Source of the DNA: Pseudomonas pudica
Lineage (GTDB): Bacteria; Pseudomonadota; Gammaproteobacteria; Pseudomonadales; Pseudomonadaceae
Direction: 5' to 3'
NCBI RefSeq assembly: GCF_015680405.1
Contig: NZ_JADLJS010000026.1
Coordinates: 1-64,000 of the forward strand
DNA: 64,000 nucleotides
How positions within the stretch are numbered: the first letter of the stretch is position 1; each line of letters opens with the position of its first letter. Position numbers and translations under genes: made by a program. Below are positions 26,510-35,600 of the stretch, piece by piece. Below the pieces are notes generated by a model. That model saw only the letters and a program-made list of their open reading frames with translations. It did not search any database and was not told where the DNA came from.

Positions 26510-27453
26510 TGAAAGCACTCGACTTGCAACCGCGTGGGCTTCTTCGCGAGCACAGCAATAGTGATGCATCTGGAAATTGCGCAATCCTTGTGGGAGCGGG
26601 TTTACCCGCGAAGAGGCCAGCGCAGGCAACCGAATTACCCCTGGCCGACCACTTGGCCGACCTGGCCGTGGAAGCCCTGATCGACGAAGCCGACCTGTCC
26701 CCCAAACCCGGCCTGGTCGACCGCCGTGGCAACGGCGCCCACCACGACATGACCCTGGCCCTGATGCATGCCTCGGCCCTGGCCCTGTGGCCCTGCCTGC
26801 GCAACATGGCCGAAGCCGCTCAGGCCATCGGCACCCTCGGCCAGCCCCTGCGCACCACCCTGGGCCAGCTCGGCCGCGAAGGCGAGGCGGCAATGCTGGC
26901 CGCCACCGGCGGGGTCAACACCCACCGCGGCGCAATCTGGGCCCTCGGCCTGTTGGTAGCATCCAAGGCCCTCGATACCCAGGCCGATGCCAGCACCCTG
27001 GCTGCCCGTGCCGGTCGCATCGCACTGTTCGACGATCCCGCCATGACCACCCAAGACAGCCATGGCCGGCAGGTACGCCGCCGCTATGGCACTGGCGGTG
27101 CCCGCGAACAGGCGCAACAAGGTTTCCCGGCGGTTATCGGCCACGGCCTGCCGCAACTGCAGCGCAGCCGCACCGCCGGTGCCAGCGAGCCGCACGCCCG
27201 GTTGGACGCGCTGCTGGCGATCATGGCCGTGCTCAACGATACCTGCGTGCTCTGGCGCAGCGGCCCGACCGGGCTGGCTGCCGTCCAGCACGGCGCCCGT
27301 ACCGTGCTGAGCGAAGGCGGCAGCGCCACGCTGGCCGGGCGCCGGCAGCTGCGCCGGCTGGACCAGCACCTGCTGCACCTGAATGCCTCACCGGGCGGCG
27401 CCGCCGATCTGCTGGCCGCCTGCCTGTTCCTCGACAAAGCCGGGAGCCTGTGA
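26509..27453 (+). CDS. mdcB: Triphosphoribosyl-dephospho-CoA synthase, with REP-encoded insert
   Basis: 314-residue enzyme making 2'-(5''-triphosphoribosyl)-3'-dephospho-CoA, the MdcC prosthetic-group precursor, from dephospho-CoA and ATP. The core begins at about residue 45 (LPLADHLADLAVEALIDEADLSPKPGLVDRRGNGAHHDM in the region 45-84). Family motifs GGVNTHRGAIWALG and NDTCVLWRSG follow. The roughly 40 residues before the core are unusual: bases 26587-26618 are a REP unit and encode LVGAGLPAKRP in frame. Typical MdcB proteins begin close to the LADxLADLAV region, so this N-terminal extension is most likely a REP insertion tolerated at the terminus. The coupled TGATG start supports translation from 26509. 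Confidence 0.92.
   Translation: MKALDLQPRGLLREHSNSDASGNCAILVGAGLPAKRPAQATELPLADHLADLAVEALIDEADLSPKPGLVDRRGNGAHHDMTLALMHASALALWPCLRNMAEAAQAIGTLGQPLRTTLGQLGREGEAAMLAATGGVNTHRGAIWALGLLVASKALDTQADASTLAARAGRIALFDDPAMTTQDSHGRQVRRRYGTGGAREQAQQGFPAVIGHGLPQLQRSRTAGASEPHARLDALLAIMAVLNDTCVLWRSGPTGLAAVQHGARTVLSEGGSATLAGRRQLRRLDQHLLHLNASPGGAADLLAACLFLDKAGSL
26587..26618. repeat. REP unit inside mdcB
   Basis: TTGTGGGAGCGGGTTTACCC followed by GCGAAGAGGCC matches the GTGGGAGCGGGTTTACCCGC-class REP found in intergenic regions of this window. It is read in frame as LVGAGLPAKRP. A weaker opposite half (GGGCTTCTTCGCGAGC) lies about 55 bases before it. Confidence 0.85.
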
Positions 27454-27454
27454 C

Positions 27455-27754
27455 ATGGAAACCCTGACCTTTCAATTCCCCGCCGCCGCACCTGGGCGTG
27501 GCCGCACGCTGGTGGGCTGCGTCAGCTCCGGCGACCTTGAAGTGCTGATCGAACCCGGCACCGCCGGCAGCCTGCAAATCCAGGTGGTGACCTCGGTCAA
27601 CGGCAGCGCTGCCCGCTGGGCGCAGCTGTTCCAGCGCCTGTTCGAGGGCCGCACCTGGCCGGCCGTGAACATCGACATCCATGATTTCGGCGCCACCCCA
27701 GGCGTGGTGCGCTTGCGCCTGGAGCAAGGCTTCGAGGAGATCGCCCATGACTGA
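27455..27754 (+). CDS. mdcC: Malonate decarboxylase acyl-carrier protein (delta)
   Basis: 99-residue acyl carrier subunit. The serine pair in LVGCVSSGDLEVLIEP (S24/S25) is the attachment site of the triphosphoribosyl-dephospho-CoA group. The rest matches MdcC/CitD-like carriers (RWAQLFQRLFEGRTWPAVNIDIHDFGATPGVVRLRLEQG over residues ~52-91). It begins just after the mdcB stop and overlaps mdcD by eight bases, so it is translationally coupled to both neighbours. Confidence 0.94.
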   Translation: METLTFQFPAAAPGRGRTLVGCVSSGDLEVLIEPGTAGSLQIQVVTSVNGSAARWAQLFQRLFEGRTWPAVNIDIHDFGATPGVVRLRLEQGFEEIAHD

Positions 27755-28595
27755 TATCGCGCGCCTGCTGCACAGCCGCAGCTTTGTCGAACTCGGCGCC
27801 CGCCAACGCGCCCGCGCCTTGCTCGACCCGGGCAGCTTCCGTGAACTGCTGGGCCCTTTCGACCGGCTTATGTCACCCTGGCTGCCGCGCCAGGGCATCG
27901 TGCCCCAGGCCGATGATGGCGTGGTCATCGCCAAGGGCCTGCTGAACGGGCGCAACGCTGTGGTTGCCGCCATCGAAGGCGGTTTCCAGGGCGGCAGCAT
28001 GGGCGAGGTGGGGGGGGCCAAGATCGCCGGTGCGCTGGAACTGGCCATCGAAGACAATCGCAACGGCATCCCCACCTGCGCCGTGCTGCTGCTGGAAACC
28101 GGCGGTGTACGCCTGCAGGAAGCCAACCTGGGCCTGGCGGCGATTGCCGAAATACAGGCGGCGATTGTCGAGCTGCGCGCCTGGCAGCCGGTAGTCGGCC
28201 TGGTCGCAGGGTCGGTCGGCTGTTTCGGCGGCATGTCCATCGCCGCCGGCCTGTGCAGCCACTTGCTGGTCACCCGCGAAGCCCGCCTGGGCCTCAACGG
28301 CCCGCAGGTGATCGAGCAGGAAGCGGGCATCGGTGAATACGATGCCAAGGACCGCCCCTTCATCTGGAGTTTGACCGGCGGCGAGCAGCGCCACGCCAGC
28401 GGCCTGGTCGACGCCTATGTGGCCGATGACATCGAGGCTTTGCGCGAACGCTTGCTGCAATTGCTCGACGAGCCTTCAACGGATCGCGCCGGTCAACACG
28501 CCTGGTTCCTCCAACGCCTGGCCCGGCTGGGTGATGGCTGCCCGCAACTGGATGCCGCTGCCGTGCGTGACCTTTACCAAGGAGATGCCGAATGA
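27747..28595 (+). CDS. mdcD: Malonate decarboxylase beta subunit
   Basis: 282-residue carboxyltransferase-like subunit that, with MdcE, decarboxylates malonyl-S-ACP to acetyl-S-ACP. It has the crotonase-type features VVAAIEGGFQGGSMGEVGGAKIAGAL, LLLETGGVRLQEANLGL and VGCFGGMSIAAGLCSHLLVTREARLGLNGP (residues ~150-180). It overlaps mdcC by eight bases and mdcE by four (ATGA). Confidence 0.94.
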   Translation: MTDIARLLHSRSFVELGARQRARALLDPGSFRELLGPFDRLMSPWLPRQGIVPQADDGVVIAKGLLNGRNAVVAAIEGGFQGGSMGEVGGAKIAGALELAIEDNRNGIPTCAVLLLETGGVRLQEANLGLAAIAEIQAAIVELRAWQPVVGLVAGSVGCFGGMSIAAGLCSHLLVTREARLGLNGPQVIEQEAGIGEYDAKDRPFIWSLTGGEQRHASGLVDAYVADDIEALRERLLQLLDEPSTDRAGQHAWFLQRLARLGDGCPQLDAAAVRDLYQGDAE

Positions 28596-29383
28596 ACCGT
28601 GCCTTGAACTGGCTGCCGGGCCTGGCCGGCGGGCAAGCCTTGCCAGGCTACCCCGCGTCGTTGCGGGTAATGGATGGCGAACTGGACAACCGCCTGGCGC
28701 GCTTCATCGCCGTGGTGCCGGACGCCGAAAACCCGTTCCCCCGTGCGCGCTCGGGCGAAGTCGGCCTGCTGGAAGGCTGGGGCCTGGCCAAGGCCGTGAG
28801 CGAAGCGGTCGAGGCTGACCGCCATGGCCAGAAGCGCGCCATCGTCGCGGTGATCGACGTGCCCAGCCAGGCCTATGGCCGCCGTGAAGAGGCGTTGGGG
28901 ATCCACCAGGCTTTGGCTGCTGCGGTGCAGGCCTATGCCCAGGCACGGCTGGCGGGGCACCCGGTGATCGGCCTGCTGGTCGGCAAGGCCATGTCTGGTG
29001 CCTTCCTGGCGCACGGTTACCAGGCCCAGCGCCTGATCGCCCTGGACGATGCCGGGGTCATGGTGCACGCCATGGGCAAGGCTGCGGCGGCGCGCATCAC
29101 CCTGCGCAGCGTCGAGCAACTGGAAGCCCTGGCCGCCGAGGTGCCGCCAATGGCCTACGACCTTGCCAGCTACGCCTCGCTTGGCCTGCTGTGGCGCCGC
29201 CTGACGGTGGACAACCCCGAGACGCCTAGCAGTGCCGACATCGCTCAGGTACGTGCCTGCCTGGCAGATGCGGTGCGCGACATCGGCAGCTCGAGCGACT
29301 TGTCGTCGCGGCTGGCGGGCGAAAACCGCAGCGCCTCGCGCCAGGTGCGCGAACAGCTGCGTCGCCAGTGGCAGGGCGCTTGA
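28592..29383 (+). CDS. mdcE: Malonate decarboxylase gamma subunit
   Basis: 263-residue second decarboxylase subunit, homologous to carboxyltransferase halves. KRAIVAVIDVPSQAYGRREEALGIHQALAAAVQAYA (residues ~80-115), HPVIGLLVGKAMSGAFLAHGYQAQRLIAL and VMVHAMGKAAAARITLRSVEQLE are family landmarks. It forms the catalytic pair with MdcD. The start overlaps the mdcD stop as ATGA. Confidence 0.94.
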   Translation: MNRALNWLPGLAGGQALPGYPASLRVMDGELDNRLARFIAVVPDAENPFPRARSGEVGLLEGWGLAKAVSEAVEADRHGQKRAIVAVIDVPSQAYGRREEALGIHQALAAAVQAYAQARLAGHPVIGLLVGKAMSGAFLAHGYQAQRLIALDDAGVMVHAMGKAAAARITLRSVEQLEALAAEVPPMAYDLASYASLGLLWRRLTVDNPETPSSADIAQVRACLADAVRDIGSSSDLSSRLAGENRSASRQVREQLRRQWQGA

Positions 29384-29384
29384 G

Positions 29385-29999
29385 ATGAACGCGCCAAGGC
29401 CACACGACCTGCTCTGGGGCATGCCCGTATCTGGCCTGCCTGCCGATGCGCCGCGTTGGGCGCAGGATGTGCTGCTGAGCGGCCAGCCGGTGGTGGTGCG
29501 CCGTGCCACCTGTGCGGACGGCTGGGTGGCGGTAGGGCTGCGTGGCCAGGGCAGGGCGCAGCGGTCGGGCGTACTGATGCGGCTGGCCGATATCCAATGT
29601 CAGCAAGGCCCCGAAGCGCTGCGCTGGCAAGCGGAAAGCCCTTGGCCTGCATTGCAGGCCCTGGCCTCGGTCGCCCCGGTGCTGGATGCCAGCGGCCTGG
29701 CCTGGGGGCCGACAGGTGGGGTGGGGTATCAGCTCGCCACCGGTATGGAGGTGGTACACGCCGAGAGCGACCTGGACTTGCTGCTGCGCACGCCACAACC
29801 ACTGGCCCGGGCGCAGGCGCGTGCGCTGCTGGATATTCTCGATTGCGCGCCTTGTCGTATCGACCTGCAGCTGGAAACCCCGGCGGGCGCTGTCGCCCTG
29901 CGCGAGTGGGCCGGCTTCGCCCGCCGCGTGCTGCTCAAGTCGGCCGATGGCCCACGCCTGGTCAGCGACCCATGGGCAGTGATGGAGCGTGCCGCATGA
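29385..29999 (+). CDS. mdcG: Malonate decarboxylase holo-ACP synthase
   Basis: 204-residue nucleotidyltransferase that transfers the triphosphoribosyl-dephospho-CoA group to the MdcC serine. MdcG landmarks are the N-terminal PHDLLWGMPVSGLPADAPRWAQDVL, RSGVLMRLADI, GPTGGVGYQLATG and the nucleotidyltransferase-like ESDLDLLLRTP with two metal-binding aspartates. It starts one base after the mdcE stop and overlaps mdcH by four bases. Confidence 0.92.
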   Translation: MNAPRPHDLLWGMPVSGLPADAPRWAQDVLLSGQPVVVRRATCADGWVAVGLRGQGRAQRSGVLMRLADIQCQQGPEALRWQAESPWPALQALASVAPVLDASGLAWGPTGGVGYQLATGMEVVHAESDLDLLLRTPQPLARAQARALLDILDCAPCRIDLQLETPAGAVALREWAGFARRVLLKSADGPRLVSDPWAVMERAA

Positions 30000-30916
30000 G
30001 CAGCCTGTTCGCCTTCCCCGGCCAGGGCGCTCAGCAGGTGGGCATGCTGCAGCGCCTGCCCGAGTGTGCCGGGCAATTGCTGGAAGAAGCCAGTGACACC
30101 CTCGGCCAGCAGGCCTTGGCGCTGGACAGCCAGCAGGCCCTGCAGACGACCCGTGCCGTGCAGCTGTGTCTGCTGCTGGCTGGCGTGGCCTGGGCGCGCT
30201 GGCTGATGCAGCGCAGCCCCGCGCCGGATTACGTGGCGGGGTTGTCGATCGGCGCCTATCCGGCAGCGGTCACGGCGGGCGCCCTGGGCTTTGCCGATGC
30301 CGTGCGCCTGGTTGCCCTGCGTGGCGAACTGATGCAGCGCGCCTATCCGCAAGGCTATGGCATGACCGCACTCAGCGGCCTGGACCTGGCCTGTGTCGAA
30401 CGCTTGTTGAGCGATACAGGCGGCGAGGTGTATGTCGCCAACCTCAACAGCGACAACCAGATCGTCATCGCCGGTAGCGATGACGCGATGGCTGCGGTTG
30501 CCGCCAGGGCACGCCGCCTGGGCCAGGGCGTGGCCCGGAGGCTGGCGGTCAGCGTGCCGTCGCATTGCCCGTTGCTGGATGGCCCCGCGGCCGAACTGGC
30601 CAGTGCCTTCGCCACGGTCGAGCTGCAGCGACCGCGTATCACCTACCTCAGCGGCAGCAGCGCACGGCCGGTGTTCGACCCACAGCGTCTGCGCGACGAC
30701 CTGGCCGGCAACATGGCGCGGCTGGTCGACTGGCGTGCCACGTTGCGCAACGCCTATGAGCGTGGCGTGCGTCTGCACCTGGAGTTGCCGCCCGGCAACG
30801 TGCTCGGCGGGCTGGCCCGACCGGTGTTCGAACAGGGCAGGGTGGTTGCTGTCGAAGGCACCCGCTGGGACACCCTGGATGCGCTGCTGCGCCAGGAGGT
30901 GGCCAACGAACGATGA
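29996..30916 (+). CDS. mdcH: Malonate decarboxylase epsilon subunit (malonyl-CoA:ACP transacylase)
   Basis: 306-residue FabD-like acyltransferase that charges the carrier with malonyl groups from malonyl-CoA, priming the enzyme. The N-terminal FAFPGQGAQQVGML, nucleophile motif GLSIGAYPAAVTAGAL (catalytic Ser of GxSxG) and late SVPSHCPLLDGPA (active-site His) are all present. The length is standard. The start overlaps the mdcG stop (ATGA). A REP pair separates it from the transporter genes, possibly a point of mRNA processing or partial termination. Confidence 0.93.
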   Translation: MSSLFAFPGQGAQQVGMLQRLPECAGQLLEEASDTLGQQALALDSQQALQTTRAVQLCLLLAGVAWARWLMQRSPAPDYVAGLSIGAYPAAVTAGALGFADAVRLVALRGELMQRAYPQGYGMTALSGLDLACVERLLSDTGGEVYVANLNSDNQIVIAGSDDAMAAVAARARRLGQGVARRLAVSVPSHCPLLDGPAAELASAFATVELQRPRITYLSGSSARPVFDPQRLRDDLAGNMARLVDWRATLRNAYERGVRLHLELPPGNVLGGLARPVFEQGRVVAVEGTRWDTLDALLRQEVANER

Positions 30917-30941
30917 CAGCGGCACTGCGGCGGATGGTGAC

Positions 30942-31030
30942 CCCTGTGGGAGCGGGCGTGCCCGCGAAGCAGGCACCTCGGTGAATGGCACGGGCGTCGC
31001 CCGTGTTCGCGGGCACGCCCGCTCCCACAA
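30942..31030. repeat. Inverted REP pair within mdc operon
   Basis: CCTGTGGGAGCGGGCGTGCC and GCGGGCACGCCCGCTCCCAC flank GGTGAATGGCACGGGCGTCGCC. It lies between mdcH and mdcL and may set the relative mRNA levels of enzyme and transporter. Confidence 0.85.
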
Positions 31031-31108
31031 TGACCGCGATAGCCGCACAAAAGTGTGTTTACGAAGAACAACAACAAGCAACTTCGACACTACCTGAGGA
31101 CAACAACA

Positions 31109-31531
31109 ATGATCATCTATGGTGTGGCACTGCTGGCGGTCTGCACGCTTGCCGGCGTCATCGTCGGCGACTTCCTGGGCGTGCTGCTGGGCGTCAAATC
31201 CAATGTGGGCGGGGTCGGTATCGCCATGATCCTGCTGATCTGCGCACGCCTGTACATGCACCGCAACGGCGGCATGAGCAAGGAATGCGAGTTCGGCGTA
31301 GGGTTCTGGGGCGCAATGTACATCCCGGTGGTGGTGGCCATGGCAGCCCAGCAGAACGTGGTCACCGCCCTGCACGGCGGGCCGGTGGCGTTGCTGGCGG
31401 CAGTGGGCGCGGTACTGGTGTGCGGTGCGACCATTGCCCTGATCAGCCGCAGCCACCGCGGCGAACCCCTGCCGGCAGTAAAGGCCGGCCCCGAAAGCAA
31501 TGTGCAGGCTGCCCCTGCAGGAGGGCGTTGA
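31109..31531 (+). CDS. mdcL: Malonate transporter MadL-type subunit
   Basis: 140-residue membrane protein with four hydrophobic segments (IIYGVALLAVCTLAGVIVGDFLG, GIAMILLICARLYM, MYIPVVVAMAAQ, VALLAAVGAVLVCGATIALIS). It matches MadL, which with MadM imports malonate in symport with sodium or protons. A GAGGA ribosome site precedes the ATG; a basic C-terminal tail follows the last helix. It ends three bases before mdcM. Confidence 0.9.
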   Translation: MIIYGVALLAVCTLAGVIVGDFLGVLLGVKSNVGGVGIAMILLICARLYMHRNGGMSKECEFGVGFWGAMYIPVVVAMAAQQNVVTALHGGPVALLAAVGAVLVCGATIALISRSHRGEPLPAVKAGPESNVQAAPAGGR

Positions 31532-31533
31532 TC

Positions 31534-32298
31534 ATGTGGCCGGTCATTGACAATGCCCTGGAACATAACGGTTTGATCACTGCCTTCGCGGTGGTGGGCG
31601 CGATCATGTGGTTGTCGGTGGTGCTGTCGAAGTACCTGACCTTCGGCCGCGTGCACGGCTCGGCCATCGCCATCGTCATCGGCCTGGTGCTGGCCTGGGT
31701 CGGTGGCACCATAACCGGTGGCCAGAAAGGCCTGGCCGACATGGCGCTGTTCTCTGGCATCGGCCTGATGGGCGGGGCCATGCTGCGCGACTTCGCCATT
31801 GTCGCCACGGCCTTCGAGGTGCAGGCCACCGAGGCGCGCAGGGCCGGGATGATCGGCGCGGTGGCGCTGCTGCTCGGCACGGTGCTGCCGTTCATTGTCG
31901 GCGCGGCGGTGGCCTACGCGTTCGGTTACCGTGATGCGGTGAGCATGACCACCATCGGTGCGGGTGCGGTGACCTATATCGTCGGGCCGGTGACCGGGGC
32001 GGCGCTGGGGGCCAGCTCGGACGTGATGGCGCTGTCGATTGCCACCGGGCTGATCAAGGCGATCCTGGTGATGGTGTTCACCCCGGTATCGGCGCGCCTG
32101 CTGGCGCTGGACAACCCACGTTCGGCGATGGTGTTCGGCGGGTTGGCGGGAACGGTGTCGGGGGTGACGGCCGGGCTGGCGGCGACCGATCGGCGCCTGG
32201 TGCCGTACGGGGCACTGACAGCCACCTTCCATACCGGGTTGGGCTGCCTGATGGGCCCGTCGATCCTGTACTTCTGTGTACGTGCCCTGGTCGGTTGA
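31534..32298 (+). CDS. mdcM: Malonate transporter MadM-type subunit
   Basis: 254-residue inner-membrane subunit with seven or eight hydrophobic helices; partner of MdcL in malonate uptake. Recognisable segments are the N-terminal MWPVIDNALEHNGLITAFAVVGAIMWLS, LAWVGGTITGGQKGLADM, ATAFEVQATEARRAGMIGA and the C-terminal GALTATFHTGLGCLMGPSILYF. Last gene of the mdc operon; a REP pair downstream probably ends or buffers transcription before the mnxG promoter. Confidence 0.92.
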   Translation: MWPVIDNALEHNGLITAFAVVGAIMWLSVVLSKYLTFGRVHGSAIAIVIGLVLAWVGGTITGGQKGLADMALFSGIGLMGGAMLRDFAIVATAFEVQATEARRAGMIGAVALLLGTVLPFIVGAAVAYAFGYRDAVSMTTIGAGAVTYIVGPVTGAALGASSDVMALSIATGLIKAILVMVFTPVSARLLALDNPRSAMVFGGLAGTVSGVTAGLAATDRRLVPYGALTATFHTGLGCLMGPSILYFCVRALVG

Positions 32299-32325
32299 CA
32301 ACAATCTGCTGGACTGCGCAGACCC

Positions 32326-32444
32326 CTTGTAGGAGCGGCCTTGTGTCGCGATCGGGCCGCAACGCGGCCCCAGCGATATCCGCATCGCCGTCAAGATCCT
32401 GGGGCCGCTGCGCGCCCCATCGCGACACAAGGCCGCTCCTGCAG
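32326..32444. repeat. Large inverted REP pair, CCTTGTGTCGCGA class
   Basis: TGTAGGAGCGGCCTTGTGTC and its counterpart GACACAAGGCCGCTCCTGCA bracket GGGCCGC...GCGGCCCC inner stems over about 119 bp, between mdcM and the mnxG promoter. Confidence 0.85.
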
Positions 32445-32511
32445 GTACAGCGACAACCTCGAGAGCAATGCTGTACCTGTGGGAATATCTCGTGACGAAC
32501 ACCTGCAACCC

Positions 32512-32551
32512 ACCCCCCGTTTCGGGGAAAACCGCTGGGGAATCCTCCCCA
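32512..32551. promoter_or_regulatory. Candidate activator sites upstream of mnxG
   Basis: Two G/C-block dyads lie 50-90 bp upstream of the sigma-54 promoter: ACCCCC-CGTTTC-GGGGAA (32512-32529) and TGGGGA-ATCC-TCCCCA (32536-32551). The first shares the CCCC-N6-GGGGAA geometry of the two perfect TTCCCC-N6-GGGGAA dyads upstream of the secretion operon (44.2 kb). The position is right for a bacterial enhancer-binding protein, but the matches are not identical. Confidence 0.5.
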
Positions 32552-32602
32552 ACCTGTTTCGTTTGCCGCTGCAACCAACTGAAAATAAAAGCAATCCGTT
32601 CC

Positions 32603-32618
32603 TGGCATACACCTTGCT
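32603..32618 (+). promoter_or_regulatory. Sigma-54 (-24/-12) promoter of mnxG operon
   Basis: TGGCATACACCTTGCT matches the RpoN consensus TGGCACN5TTGCW with exact GG-to-GC spacing. The GC of the -12 element is 41 bases before the mnxG start, so the leader is about 30 nt. Confidence 0.85.
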
Positions 32619-32657
32619 CCAGCTCCACGCAGAGATCCTGTGTACCGGAGGTGCAGC

Positions 32658-35600
32658 ATGTCTATGCCACTCAAAGGCCCCATCCTGTCATCACTCGTAC
32701 TGGCCTTGCTCGGCTGGGAGTCGACCAGCGAAGCCGCCGTGCAGTGCCAGCGCACCCTGGTCGCCAACGTGGTGGCGCTGGACCAGCCACTGATGTTCAA
32801 CCGCCTTGGCGCGCAAAACGCCAACGGCATGATGTTCGCCCTGCGCGAGGATGTGGTGGACGACAAGATGGTCCCCCTCAGCAGCGGCGGGGCGGCGGTC
32901 CCGGGCAAGGTCACCCTGCGCCCGGACAAGCGCCCGCGGCCCATCGTGCTGCGGGTGGCCGCCGGTGAATGCCTTACCGTCAACCTGACCAACCTGCTCG
33001 ACTACAAGGCCAACCCCAACAAGCACGGCATCGAGGCTGAAGAGCCTGAGGGCGAAGAGGAGGGGCCGGAGCTCGAAAATGACGCCGCCGAAGGCTTCGT
33101 CGCCGACGAGCAGGTGGCCGAGCGCATGGTCGGCTTCCAGGTCAACGGCATGCAGGCGGTCAACAGCATCGCCGATATTTCTGCCTACACCGGGCGCAAT
33201 GGCAGCTTCTTCGTCAGCCCAGGCAGCACCCGCAGCTATACCTTGTACGCCGAACGCGAAGGCGCTTTTGCCGCTACCAGCAAGGCCGCCACATTCGGCG
33301 GCGAGGGCACTGCGGGCAACGTTGCCAACGGCCTGTTCGGCCAGGTAGTGGTGGTGCCAAAACTCGGCCGCACCTACCGCAATACCCTTACCGAAGAAGA
33401 AATGCGCCTGGCCACCACCGGCCGTACCGCCACCGGCCAACCGGTGATCGACTACGAAGCCCGCTACCCGCAAATGCAACCCTGGATCGCCGAAGGCAAG
33501 GCCGGCAAGCCGATCATTGCCATGGTCGACGGCAACCAGATCATCAACAGCGAAACCGATGCCATCGTCATGGGCCCCAACCCCGATGGCAGCTTCCCCA
33601 AGTCCACCTACCCGCTGGAAAGCCTGGGCAAGCGCAACCCGGCGTTGCCCAACCGCCTGGAGGCGTTCCGTGACTTCGCCTCGCAGTTCGCCGACGAGGT
33701 CGCCGGCACCCAGGCGTTCCCTGGCTACTGGGCCGACCCGGTGATGGGCCATGTGCTGGAACCCACCCGCGACTCGTTCATGATCAACTACGGTTCCGGT
33801 GGCATGGGCGCCGAAGTGGTGGCCAACCGCCTGGGCGTGGGGCCGATGCATGACTGCCTGTCGTGCGCCTATGAGGAGTTCTTCCTCAGTTCGCACACGG
33901 TCGGTGATGTCGGTACGCTGGTGGACGTGCCGGCCAACGTCGGCCTGGAGCACATCCGTCCTGGCGAGGTACCACCGGCCAGCGCCGTCGGGGTCAAGGC
34001 CAGCATGGCCCTGTTCCCGGCGGAACCGGCCAACGTGCACCACAGCTACATCGGTGACTTCACCAAGTTCCGCAACACCCACAACGGCCATGAACAGCAC
34101 ATCTTCCACCTGCATGGCCACCAGTGGCTGTTCAACCCCAATGACGACAATTCCGACTACATCGATGCCCAGGGCATTGGCGCGGGGGTCGGCTACACCT
34201 ACGAAATCGCCAACGGCGGTGCGGGCAACCGCAACCGGGTGGCGGGCGATGCCATCTACCATTGCCACTTCTACCCGCACTTCGCCCAGGGCATGTGGGC
34301 CATGTGGCGAGTGCATGACGTGTTCGAGGAAGGCACCCGCCTTGAAGTGAGCGGGCAGGGCGAAAACGGCTACCACAGCACCCCGTTCGCCCTGCGCAGC
34401 GGCAAGCCGGCGGTTGGCGCGCGGGCCCTGCCCGATGGCGAGATCGTTGCCGGCACGCCGATCCCGGCCATCGTGCCGCTGCCCGGCAAGGCCATGGCGC
34501 CGATGCCAGGCAAGGTGGTGGTGGTACCGAAGCTGTCCGAAGAGCTGGTTGCTGCCAATGACGACGAGCCCGAAGAAGAGGATGACGAGCCAGCCAACCA
34601 GGCGCCGGTTCGCAAGGCCATCGGCTCGCTGGCGCTGGTCGACCGCAGCGACGCCAACCGCAACGCCGACGGCACCTTGAAGAACCCTGGCTATCCGTTC
34701 TGGATCGGCGGTATGGAAAGCAGCGTGGGCAACCGCCCACCAACCCCGCCACTGGACATGCTCGACCCGGCCATGGCACGCCAGCTCAAGGAAAGCGGCA
34801 AGGCTCTGTGGGCCAACCTCGACCCCAACCAGGTCGATGGCTGGGACGGTGGCCTGGGGCGCCATGCGCTGGACGGCGTATCCGCCGGCGGCGAAGCCGA
34901 AACCACCACCACCAAGCTCGATTTCACCAAGGTGGTACACAAGGCCAAGCCGATCTATCTGCCCGAAGAAGGCACCGATGTCGAGCAGGCGGCCATGCAG
35001 TTCCACGCCCAGGCCGAACACCAAAGCTTTGCCCTGATCCCTGGCAGCGAGCCGGTGGCCAAGGCGTTCCGCACCAACGGCGCATTGCCCACTGCCGGCG
35101 CGCCGTTCTACGAGCCGTGCATGGATGACCGGGGCAAACGCCTGACCCAGTCCTCCGGGGTAGGCGAATACTTCAGCGGCGAAAGCCTGTCGGGCCTGAA
35201 CTTCCGTGGCGCCTCGGCCTTCACCGCCGACCGCCCACGCATCTACAAGGGCGCCAACATCCAGTTCGACGCGGTGTACAACAAGGTCGGCTACCACTTC
35301 CCGCAGGCACGCATCATCGCCCTGTGGGAAGACGCCTGGCCGGTGATCACCAAGCAGCGCCCGCCAGAGCCGCTGGTGATGCGCATGAACACCTTCGACT
35401 GCACCATGTACCAGCACACCAACCTGATCCCGAACATCTACGAGATGGACGACTACCAGGTGCGCACCCCGACCGACGTGATCGGCCAGCACATCCACCT
35501 GCCCAAGTGGGACCTGACCGCCGCCGACGGCTCGGCCAACGGCTGGAACTACGAAGACGGCATCTTATCGCCCGGCAGCGTGGTCGAGCGGGTGCAGGCC

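Noticed and set aside
32691..35498. Long open antisense frame (about 935 codons) opposite mnxG
   Set aside because: Explained by high GC and codon bias of mnxG; its translation has no motifs, and the sense strand has copper-ligand motifs, signal peptide and ribosome site. The same reasoning applies to antisense frames opposite mdcA, the propeller gene and cobN.
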